18,186 nt of DNA, taken from positions 599,430-617,615 of the forward strand of contig KQ482011.1 of the NCBI GenBank assembly GCA_001430745.1, in the 5' to 3' direction. Below are positions 10,800 through 18,186 of the stretch, piece by piece. The notes beneath the pieces were generated by a model. It was not told the DNA's origin. It searched no databases and saw nothing but the letters and a program-made list of their open reading frames with translations. Each line of letters opens with the position of its first letter. The first letter of the stretch is position 1. The DNA comes from Auxenochlorella pyrenoidosa. Taxonomy: Eukaryota; Chlorophyta; Trebouxiophyceae; Chlorellales; Chlorellaceae. The position numbers and the translations under genes were made by a program.

Positions 10800-12091
10800 A
10801 TGGAGGCGGCCTACGAGGCATCTCGCCAGGCTGGAGCTGCTCAGCAAAAGAGCAGGCGTCAAGCGAGCCGGGGTAGAGGTGCGCCCGGGCGCCCAGGCTG
10901 CAGGAGCTGTGCGGTCGCTCTGTCGACAGCGTCGTGTTGCTGCCCGGCCAGCAGCTCATCCACATGCTGCTCCTCCCATGCCTCGACACCCCGCCTGCCT
11001 GGACACTGGCCATTTCTGAGAGACACGATATGCTTTTATTCTGCTTGCAGGCTCCAAGGAGAACCAGGCCCCGCAGCATGCCGTCGGCAGCGGCGGCGTG
11101 GCGGCCGTGCTGGCGGCGGGGGCGACGGCCGCCACCACGCTGGGCGTTGCGCTGCTGCGCCGCCTGCACTCCCGCGGCTGCGAGCTGGAGCGGCAGCTCA
11201 GCATGGCGCGCTGCGAGCTGGAGGCCAAGCAGGGGCAGCTGAGCCGCGCACAGAGCGAGCTGGAGGCACGGGACTGGCGGCTGGCAGAGGCTGAGGAGCA
11301 GCTGCGAGCCAGGGAGGGGCGGCTGGCAGAGGCGCAGCAGGAGCTGGCCAGCACACGGTGGGTAATGCTGCTTGCAGGGGGGGTGCTGAGGGACCGGCCG
11401 CTGAGGCACGTGGCACCGCTGGCAGCCGGCAAGCCTGGCAGCGCTTGACGGTGCGGCTGCCCACCATCAGCCGGCGTCTGCATTGAGCTCCGTCTTCCTG
11501 CTCTTTGCCTCGTCACCGCGCAGCGCTGAGCTGGAGTCCAAGGTTGCTGAGCTGGAGGGCCAGCAGGCGGCGCTCGAGGCGCAGCAGGCTGCGCTGGAGG
11601 CCGCCCGCGGCGAGCTGGGCGCGTCGCAGTCGCGGGTGCACCTCATCGAGCAGGTGGGTCGAATTTCGGGGTTGATTGGACTAATCTCAGCAAGTGAATA
11701 CAAAATTCATTAGCATTGTTAGCCGTCGCGGGTGCACCCCATTTATTTGAGCAGGCGGGCTGTGCGCCGTGCCCCGCCAAACTGTGCTCCAAGCCCTGGA
11801 CCCAGCTCCGCGCTTGGGTCCCGCCGTCCTGCCTGCCTGCCTGCCGCGCCTGCTTGCCGGGGCAGCTCGGTCCGGCTCCTGCGCCGGTGCGCCTCGCAGC
11901 GCGCAGTTGCCGGGCCTGTGCAGCAGCCCACTGGGGTTGTGCTCTGGGTGTCTTCATCCAGCCCCGCACTCTTTCTGGCGCCCCTCACCGAGCAGGAGCT
12001 GGCGAACACGCGGCGCCAGCTGGCGGCCCAGGGCGAGCAGCTGGAGAGGCTGCGGTACGAGCTGGCGGCCTCGCGCTACGGCCTAGACTGA
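10800..12091 (+). CDS. small membrane-anchored coiled-coil protein, 4 exons
   Basis: Exons 10800-10878, 11051-11357, 11524-11653 and 11996-12091 join in frame (phases 1, 2, 0) to 204 codons, 203 aa. The N-terminus (MEAAYEASRQAGAAQQKSRR) is basic and Gln-rich. A hydrophobic stretch follows (VAAVLAAGATAATTLGVALL, about residues 42-61) that could be a single membrane anchor. From about residue 70 to the C-terminus it is a near-continuous coiled coil of ELE/QLS/AEAEEQL-type heptads, ending ELAASRYGLD. The start ATG at 10800 has a purine at -3 and G at +4 (gccgctATGG). An in-frame ATG at 10641 is an alternative. I do not recognise a family: long coiled coils match many proteins non-specifically. 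A tethering or organelle-surface role is only a guess. All three introns are canonical GT-AG, and the last carries unusual repeats (see separate entries). Confidence 0.72.
11630..11755 (+). repeat. partial duplication of an exon end inside the following intron
   Basis: The end of exon 3 of the coiled-coil gene, tcgcgggtgcacc (11630-11642) followed by gagcagg (11648-11654), recurs inside the intron as tcgcgggtgcacc (11726-11738) and gagcagg (11749-11755). The offset is 96-101 bp. The second copy is a decayed exon end plus donor-like junction. Confidence 0.8.
11755..11975 (+). repeat. dispersed intronic repeat, copy A (introner-like candidate)
   Basis: Starting immediately after the duplicated gagcag, this intron segment aligns colinearly with part of a kinase-gene intron (17313-17530). 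Anchors are gccaaactgtgct (11776-11788 and 17327-17339, exact), cttgccg (11853 and 17407), and tgtgctctggg-y-gtcttcat (11938-11957 and 17494-17513, 19 of 20 identical). Anchor offsets differ by only 3-5 bp, and patchy similarity continues between them. Copy A runs to within about 20 bp of the acceptor at 11995. Confidence 0.65.
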
Positions 12092-12637
12092 GTGCCGACG
12101 TTAGCTCATGCGGCGGCATCGTGCCGGCTGCCCTGAAGCATGAGCGATGTGTTGGCCGGCCCACCATGCCGCCGCGCGGAGCTCTGTATCATAGCTGTGC
12201 TTACAATGCTTGCTGCTCTGCTCGCTGTATTTTGCCTGCTTCATGCGCGTAGCTCTGGTACCATACTGCTTAATTTTCGGGTTCCTTCATCCATGCCTGC
12301 CAGCCTAACAGCGCCTGGGTGACTTCTATGCACTGATGTTGCATCAGTCTACACTCGACGTCTACCAGGAAAACACAGTGTGCAAACAAAGCAGCCAGGC
12401 CTTCCGCCCCTGCAGAGAGTGGGAGCGTCTTTGCCTTGCCGCCTCCTGCTGTGCTGCGCGGCGGGCTGCCGCTGGCGCCCTCGCAGCAGAGCCACAATGG
12501 CTGGGCGATCATCCGCGTCCAGCCGTCATAGCTGCTTCCTGACCTAATTAGATAGCCCCGCAGCATTCGGCGCGAGAGCGGTGCAGAACCTCCTCCAAGC
12601 CTCGACCCCACCTCTCGAAACTACCCCGGCGACAGCC
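12092..12637. other. intergenic region between two co-oriented genes
   Basis: These 546 bp must hold the 3' UTR of the coiled-coil gene and the promoter and 5' UTR of the plastid-protein gene. The only discrete element seen is a perfect 7-bp inverted repeat, actgatg / catcagt, with a 3-nt loop (12332-12348). A 113-codon antisense frame (12270-12611) shows no recognisable protein and is treated as chance. Confidence 0.5.
12332..12348. repeat. perfect 7-bp hairpin with 3-nt loop
   Basis: The arms actgatg and catcagt flank ttg. It lies about 240 bp downstream of the coiled-coil gene stop and 290 bp upstream of the next start. It could be an RNA structure in a UTR or a palindromic factor-binding site; neither can be decided from sequence. 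Confidence 0.6.
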
Positions 12638-14584
12638 ATGTATGCCGTGAGCGCTCCCCGCAGCCTGGGCGCCGCGCGGCTGGGCAGCAAGAGCAGCCTG
12701 GGCGGCCGGCCAGTGGCAGCGGCAGCAGCTCCGGTCTTCTTCACCAGCCGGCCCGCGCGGCGGCTTTGTGTGGTGCGTGCTGCAGGTGAGCATTTTCCAG
12801 CGAGCCCACGGCCCCTCCTCTGTGCGCACCCTTGCTCTGCCGCCAGCGCTGACGGGGAAGCGGCGGGAGCAGTGTTGCACACGGGCTGCTGCTCTCTGTC
12901 CTTTTGCTAACTGGCGTCTCACTTTCTGTTACATCGAGAGCAGCTGAGGACGATGACGAGTTCGAGGCGCGCCTGGCGGCCCTGAAGAAGGCAAAGGGCG
13001 AGACACCGTACGGTGCGGGCTACCTCCCTAATGTGCCACCAGTGTTTGGGGGTGCGTGCCTGCCTCGCATTTCACCTTCCTCTTCACTGCAACTCCCACG
13101 TGCCCGCTGCTACGGACGCTGCCCAACTGTCTGCTTTTTCCCCGGTGCCCCGCTGCAGGCGAGGGCAAGAAGGCGGCCAAGGCAGAGGAGGAGAAGAAGG
13201 AGAAGGCGGCGCCCGCAAAGCGCAAGCAGTACGACTTCACTGGCGAGAGCGTGGTGTTTGAGACTGGTGGGTGCTGCCGGGCCTCTCGCTGCCCACACCC
13301 TACCAGACCCGAGCTGCTGCCTTGCCTCTGGGAGGCCGCAGGTGTCTCGATTTTTCAAGGCTGTCAGCGCCGCCAGCACAGCTTGCTGGGATGTAGCAGC
13401 GATGCGCAACAAACCAGCTGCACCCACCAAAGGACCTGCCCTTGTGTTCCCTGCCTGTGTGCGCCGCAGCCCCGCACCGCGGCGACCTGGCGGTCAACGT
13501 TGCGCTCGGCATCACGCTCATCTGGCTGCCGCTGTCCATCGCGGGTGCGTGTGGGGCGCAGCAGGCGCTCTTCCGGCGCAGCGTTGGCGCCAACATGCTT
13601 GGGGGGGCAGTGGCAGCTGCCACAGCAGAGCTGCGGGCAGCCTGCAGCCTGCCAGCCTTGGGGGGGCATTGACCGCCCCCCAACCCCCAACCCCCCAACC
13701 CCCCGCCGCCCCGTGCTGCCCCGCAGCTGTCGGCCGCGGCCTGTTTGTGAAGTACCGCTTCACCGACCGCCGCATCTCTTCCATCACCACCGCGCCCTGG
13801 CAGAGTGAGCTGGGGCTGCCTGGGCTCCGCACCCTGGTGCTTGCTTGACTCGCACATGCCCGCGCTCTGTCTGGCAGCCTGGGCACTGCGCAGGCCATTC
13901 ACATGTGGTCGCCTTGCGGGACCGTTTTGGGCGGTCCCTGGCCATCGCTGGGCTGCCTGGCTTGCGGCGCAGCCTGAACATGCCCGCCTCGTGCCGCCAC
14001 TGCAAGCTCACTGCCACGCGACATGCCGACTGCGCATGTTCAGGGTCGGCGAGGGGCAAATGTGGTGCGCCGCCGCACACTCGCACATTACCATCTGCTA
14101 CCGCACCCGCACAAATTGCAATCTACCCCCTGCAGACGAGCAGCTGGACGCCGCGTACGAGGAGGTGGCGTCGGTGGTGTCCATTGGCCGTGGCGTGGGC
14201 GCCTGGGGCGACATGGTCGTCACCCTGAAAGACGGCAGCAAGATTGAGATGCGCTCGCTTCCGCGGTGAGGCTCGCGGCTGGGCGCGCGGGCGTAGGGCC
14301 GGTAGGGCTGGGAGATGCAGTCCATGGATGGGGGGCCTGAAGAGCGGGAGGCAGGGCAACGAGCAGCAGGCCCTCCCCATCCCCCCACCCCCCCCCACCT
14401 CCCCCCGTCTGAATGCCGCCCCACCCCAACCTGCCTGTGCTACAGGTTCAAGGAGATGGAGGCCTACATTCTGCAGCGTCGCGACGAGCTGACGGGCCGC
14501 AACAAGCCCCGCAGCGGCGGCAGCGGCGGCGAGAGCAAGCAGCCCGAGTCTGCGGCGGCAGGCTCGCCCAAGGGCTTTGCGTGA
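12638..14584 (+). CDS. predicted plastid-targeted membrane protein with PH-like C-terminal domain, 7 exons
   Basis: Exons 12638-12785, 12944-13012, 13159-13266, 13470-13544, 13727-13804, 14136-14265 and 14446-14584 join to 249 codons, 248 aa. Residues 1-49 are Ser/Ala/Arg-rich with few acidic residues (MYAVSAPRSLGAARLGSKSS, then PARRLCVVRAA), typical of a chloroplast transit peptide. An acidic start to the mature protein (AEDDDEFEARL) and a Lys/Ala/Glu linker follow. Next come a hydrophobic segment, DLAVNVALGITLIWLPLSIA (about 113-132), and a conserved block, GRGLFVKYRFTDRRIS through GVGAWGDMVVTLKDGSKIEM to RFKEMEAYILQRRDEL. The block resembles bacterial-type PH (bPH/YdbT-like) domains and a plant plastid family of unknown function. 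Envelope or thylakoid location is inferred. The C-terminus is a Ser/Gly tail. Five introns in a row are phase 1, and the last is phase 2. An in-frame ATG at 12581 is an alternative start but would precede a less transit-like sequence. Confidence 0.85.
13675..13704 (+). repeat. C5-6 A2 tandem repeat before a splice acceptor
   Basis: Four runs of five or six C separated by aa dinucleotides end 22 bp before the acceptor at 13726 in the plastid-protein gene. The template strand reads as four G runs separated by TT, a canonical four-tract G-quadruplex motif. It resembles some telomeric repeats but is intronic and short. Confidence 0.85.
14371..14407 (+). repeat. C-rich polypyrimidine tract before a splice acceptor
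   Basis: Runs of four to nine C, broken by single a or t bases, occupy the last intron of the plastid-protein gene about 40-75 bp before its acceptor at 14445. The template strand is correspondingly G-rich. Confidence 0.8.
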
Positions 14585-15239
14585 GCAGCCGTGCGCAGCG
14601 CAGCGGAGCTGCCTGCTCTCCAGTCCCGCGGTGCAACATCTTGCAGCGATGACGTGCCGCTTGCTCATTATCTGTTGGCTTTCTGAACTGCCGCTCGCCA
14701 ACCGCTGTGCCCACCTTGCTGCGCGAGCCGATTCATGCGCGCCCTCGACCGATCTGTGCGCCTCTGTGTCTGCCCTGCCCCGTTTTTTCGCTGTGGGGTA
14801 TGGTCGGCCACCCCAAACACAACCATTTTCGCCCTATCATCTGAATTTTTATTTCCAGTGCAACTTGCAAAGCATCGCCCCTCGGCCAGGATCGGTTGGT
14901 GGAGCATCAGGCACTGTATTATAAGCTGCGTTGCCAGGCCTTGGATCTGTGAGGGGGGCTCTTCAAGGTCCCGTACGTGACATGCACTGGCGGTCTGAGC
15001 ACATTTGGCCGTCACCTTCTGCAGGCAGGTGTTCAACTGCCTAGCGTTCCTTGCAGCAAGTGCCCCCACGGCTGAGCTGGCATGACATGTTGTGGTGCAT
15101 CCCTGCCCCTGTGCGCTGCATTCTTGTGTGTCGATCTCGGACTGGATCACGAAAACATGTTGTGCGCGTGTGCAGCGGCGGACTGAAGGGGCGAAAAGCT
15201 GCGGGACGCTGGACGAGCGTCCGGGGTGCAGGCGCGGTC
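14585..15239. other. intergenic region between plastid-protein and kinase genes
   Basis: These 655 bp must hold the 3' UTR of the upstream gene and the promoter and 5' UTR of the kinase. An AT-richer patch lies near 14800-14930, probably around the 3' end of the first gene, but no exact TGTAA polyadenylation signal was found. No additional gene, tRNA or conserved ORF was recognised. Confidence 0.5.
15204..15222 (+). promoter_or_regulatory. 7-bp hairpin in the presumed kinase 5' UTR
   Basis: ggacgct (15204-15210) and its exact complement agcgtcc (15216-15222) flank a 5-nt loop, ending 17 nt before the kinase ATG. A stable GC hairpin so close to the start could reduce translation initiation. 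The role is inferred only. Confidence 0.5.
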
Positions 15240-18186
15240 ATGAACAACTACCAGTGAGTGCAAGCGATCGGCATGCCCAGTCGGCAGCGGACACACCCCT
15301 GCAGCTCTTCTGTTGGGCCTTGGCGCCCTCCGTGCAGCCGCGCGGTGCGCGAGACCTCTGAATGACAGCTACGAAACTAGTGGAACCGCGATGTTCCCGC
15401 CGTGGCGGCTGCGAGACAGGCAGGGGCACGCCCTGCTGCCGCTCCTGCCGGTGCCTGCCGCCACCCCGCGAGGAGCCTGGCGGCCCCACCCACGCACCCA
15501 TGCTGCAGCATTCACGAGATCATCGGGCGCGGCCGGCAGAGCAAGGTGTACAAGGCGCGGCTGAAGCAGAGCCTCGAGTATGTCGTGGTCAAGGCGTGCT
15601 CCAAGGACCTCAAGGCACGGGTGCTGCAGGAGGTGCGGCCAGGGTGGTGTGTGCTGCCATCGACGCATGTTCGCGGCGTCTGGCCTGGCTTGCGGGCGTC
15701 CCCATGCCTACCTTGTTGTGGCCATGTCCTGCTCTGCGCCTGCTCTGGGTGCTGCGTGGGTCATGCGGCGGCCGCGGGTTGTATCACGCGCTGCTGCTGA
15801 GGGCGAGGTTTGCAGCTGCTGACAGCTGCACGGCCCACCGCTCGCCTGCCGCCCCGCCCAGCAGGTCAAGGTGCTCAACAGCATGAGCCACCCCAACCTG
15901 CTGCGCTTCCACACGTGGTGAGCGCGCGTGGAGAGGGCCGCTGCTGGCCAGCACCCAGCAGCAAATCAGCACCCAGCTCGCAATTGTACCATGCGCCGGC
16001 TCGCCCCCGCTTGACTGCCTGGCGTCGCCTTGGGGGCTCGTATCCACGGTCCTGGGCCCCTGCTGCCGCAGGTATGAGACCCAGAACCACTTGTGGGTCA
16101 TCCTGGAGTACTGTGTGGGGGGCGACCTGCTGGCGCTGCTGCGATCGGACGGCCACCTGCCAGAGGCGTCGGGTGGGTGCGGCAGCCCGGGCATGCTGTT
16201 CCCCGGGTCGAAAAGGGTGTGGAGGGCGCCAGCCTGGAGTTGGGCAGCATGGAGGCAGCAGAACCTGGCGGCGCCATCCGAGCGGCAGGCAGGCTGGTCC
16301 CCTGTCTACCTGGCCGCGCCGCATCGAGGCACGGCTTGTTGGTCGTATTGCAGGCGCTGTGCAGAGCTTGCTTGCAGGCTGGAGCTGCAGGGCAAATGCT
16401 CGCCGGGCGGCCAGCCCAGGCCGCGGCAGGGCCGTCGTGGTACGGCGGCTGACTGGCGCCGCCCGCGCGCCCAACCCTCCCTGCCCAGCAGTGCTGCGGC
16501 TCGGGCGTGACCTGGCCTCTGCCGTGCTGCACCTGCACAGCCGGGGCATCCTGCACTGCGACCTGAAGCCCTCCAACATCCTGCTGGATGGTGAGCGCGC
16601 TGCCGCCACTCGCGGCGCCTGCACCCCACCCGCGATGCTCAGCTGGCGCCGCGTCTGAAGCTAGGAAGCGCTGCACTCGCCAGCCAGCCAGGCGACCGCA
16701 CCTGGCTCCAGCACAGAGCTTGTGCTCAGCGACGAGATGCCGGCAGCGCGGCTGTCGCTTGGCATGCTCTGCGCTGCCTTGTTGCATACAGCATTGCCAC
16801 GACCCACCGGAACCGGGCACGCCATGTGCAGCCGGTTGTCGCTGCTTGCAGCGTGCCTCGGCGGATGCCCAACATGCCTGCACCCGCCCGCCCCTGCTGC
16901 CCATGTGCCCCTCCCACTTTGCCAGAGAGCGGGCGCGTGCGGCTGGGCGGGCTGGGCATCTCGCGGCGCTTTGAGGTGGTGCAGCGCCAGCTGGCCACCC
17001 TGCCCAATGGCCTGCGGGAGATGCAGCAGGCGAGCGCGCTGCTGCTGCATTGCTGTTCGTGGCAGCGGCTGCACCGACAGCGCAGCCCCCACTGCACACA
17101 AGCCGTCCTCTGTGGTTCACATGGCCGCACTCCCCCCTTGGTTGTGGCAGGCTATTGCCGAAGCATTTAAATTGCTAGAGCATTATGCAGCGCGCTTGCA
17201 CCTCGAATCCCTAGGGCTCATGCCCTGTGGCCCCCCGGCCGCTGTTTACCGCAGGGGTCGCCCTTCTACCTGGCGCCAGAGACAGTGGCCACACCGGGGT
17301 TCTACACAACAGGTGGGCCGCGCCATGCCAAACTGTGCTTCAGCCCCCGCCCTCGACTCTGCGCTCCCGCTCTGCCCCTCTTGCCCTGGTGGCTGCCATG
17401 CTGCCACTTGCCGAGGCAGTGCTGCCCAGCCCCCGCATCGGGGTGCCTCCCTAGCGTGCATGTGCCAGGCCTCCGCGGCAGCCTGCCGGGGCATGTGCTC
17501 TGGGCGTCTTCATGCGTCCCCACTCTGCCGACCGATCTGCACTCCCCACCCTGCAAACCCTGCGCAGCCCCCTCGCTGTCGCCCACTTCCCGTCCCCCCC
17601 CCCCCCTTGCTTTGCTGCAGCCTCCGACCTGTGGGCCCTCGGCTGCATCCTGTATGAGTGCGCTACGGGGCGCCCCCCTTTCACTGCTTCCTCCACCGCC
17701 CATCTGCACGCCCTCGTCCTTGGGTCGCAGCCCGCGCTGCCGCCAGGTGTGGCAGGCCGGCAGAGCGGCAGCGGCGCCCTGCGACTCAGCCTTCGCCTGC
17801 GCCCACCACGGCGTGGCCCCGACCCCTGCCGGCTGCACGGAGGGCGCAGCATGTGCACCCTCCTGGCGCGCGCACATGACCGCGCCGCCCTGCCCTGGCT
17901 CGCCCGCCCTGTGCAGGCATGAGCCGCGACCTGGGAGGGCTGATAGCGCGGCTGCTGGACAAGGATCCGATAGGCAGATGCAGGCGAGGGCCCGGGTGGA
18001 AGCGGGCAGACCTGGCGAGTGTGGCCACGCCGGGTCCGCAGGGTGCACACGTGGTGCACACTGTGCTAGCACTGCCATGTGGGCCCCGATGCGCACTGCC
18101 CCGGTCGCTGACCAACGCCCGCCCTCTTCCATGCAGCTGGCCCGAGCTGTGCAGCCACCCCTGCTGGGGCTCCAGCCCGCCGGCCC
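15240..18186 (+). CDS. RUK: RUNKEL/ULK4-family protein (pseudo)kinase, N-terminal part, first 10 exons; 3' end outside window
   Basis: Exons 15240-15253, 15509-15632, 15865-15917, 16072-16172, 16492-16590, 16926-17029, 17255-17312, 17621-17746, 17917-17983, and 18137 to beyond 18186. Phases match throughout, giving about 265 codons. The protein opens MNNYHIHEIIGRGRQSKVYK, with the Gly loop at 11-18 and the VAIK-type Lys at 33. Further markers are ARVLQEVKVL (Glu46), HPNLLRFHTWYET, LEYCVGGDLLALLR (75-88), HCDLKPSNILLD (119-130), SPFYLAPE (167-174), SDLWALGCILYECATGRPPF (186-205) and WPELCSHPCW. The YCVGGDLLALL and DLKPSNILLDESGRVRL blocks and the DLWALGC motif are typical of RUNKEL/ULK4 and Fused-like kinases. 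Plant RUNKEL acts at the phragmoplast in cytokinesis. The HRD Arg is Cys120, and the DFG triplet is Gly139-Leu140-Gly141, so the metal-binding Asp is gone. Two introns use GC donors (17030 and 17984). The HEAT-repeat C-terminal part expected in this family lies outside the window. Confidence 0.88.
17313..17530 (+). repeat. dispersed intronic repeat, copy B (introner-like candidate)
   Basis: This copy starts exactly at the kinase intron donor (ACAACAG|GTGGGC) and aligns with 11755-11975 of the coiled-coil gene intron, through the anchors listed for copy A. Its 3' part runs on about 90 bp to the acceptor through a 13-C run (17594-17606) that copy A lacks. Confidence 0.65.
17594..17606 (+). repeat. 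homopolymer run of 13 C before a splice acceptor
   Basis: Thirteen consecutive C end 14 bp before the kinase acceptor at 17620. It forms the polypyrimidine tract of that intron and puts a G run on the template strand. Length is likely to vary between strains and between sequencing reads. Confidence 0.85.

Noticed and set aside
12270..12611. 113-codon minus-strand frame in the intergenic gap
   Set aside because: No recognisable domain or repeat, no splice partners, and it overlaps the expected promoter of the plastid-protein gene.
13675..13704. Possible internal telomere-like repeat (C runs with aa)
   Set aside because: Only about four units with variable length, inside an intron. Algal telomeres are usually TTTAGGG-type, and the position fits a polypyrimidine tract.
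16098..17120. 340-codon open frame on the minus strand
   Set aside because: It is antisense to the kinase catalytic exons, which carry unmistakable kinase motifs in the plus strand.
1..18186. CRISPR arrays, bacterial operons, tRNA or rRNA genes, transposase or reverse transcriptase genes
   Set aside because: No regularly spaced repeats, no ribosome binding sites, no cloverleaf or rRNA core sequence, and no transposon protein motif was found. All genes are interrupted by spliceosomal introns.

Overview
This is a piece of a GC-rich, intron-dense eukaryotic nuclear genome. Its genes have short exons, almost all introns are under 350 bp, and the encoded proteins look plant-like (a plastid-targeted protein, a RUNKEL-type kinase, a UNE2-like MFS protein). 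It best fits a green alga of the Chlorella type (Trebouxiophyceae). That assignment is inference from gene content and composition; no rRNA or other marker is present. Gene models were built by hand by matching donor, acceptor and phase at each junction.

Layout: (1) 2-528 (+), the 3' end of an unrecognised helical protein gene. (2) 735-6229 (-), a 15-exon gene for a TPR-like SPO22/ZIP4/TEX11 meiotic crossover protein. (3) 6395-10403 (-), a 13-exon major facilitator superfamily (MFS) transporter, only 165 bp upstream of ZIP4. (4) 10800-12091 (+), a four-exon gene for a small membrane-anchored coiled-coil protein, divergent from the transporter across 396 bp. (5) 12638-14584 (+), a seven-exon gene for a predicted plastid membrane protein with a PH-like C-terminal domain. 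(6) 15240 to beyond the window end (+), the first ten exons of a RUNKEL/ULK4-family kinase whose DFG motif has become GLG. The genes do not form a pathway.

The most unusual signal is in the introns. About six of roughly 45 inferred introns appear to be GC-AG rather than GT-AG, three of them in the MFS gene with the same GCAG|GCAAGC donor. One intron of the coiled-coil gene and one of the kinase gene share a colinear, roughly 200-bp similarity that starts at a donor-like site in both. This is what an introner-like (intron-generating) repeat would look like. The coiled-coil gene copy also sits beside a duplicated exon end. Four introns carry long C runs on the sense strand just upstream of the acceptor, which puts G-quadruplex-type sequence on the template strand.
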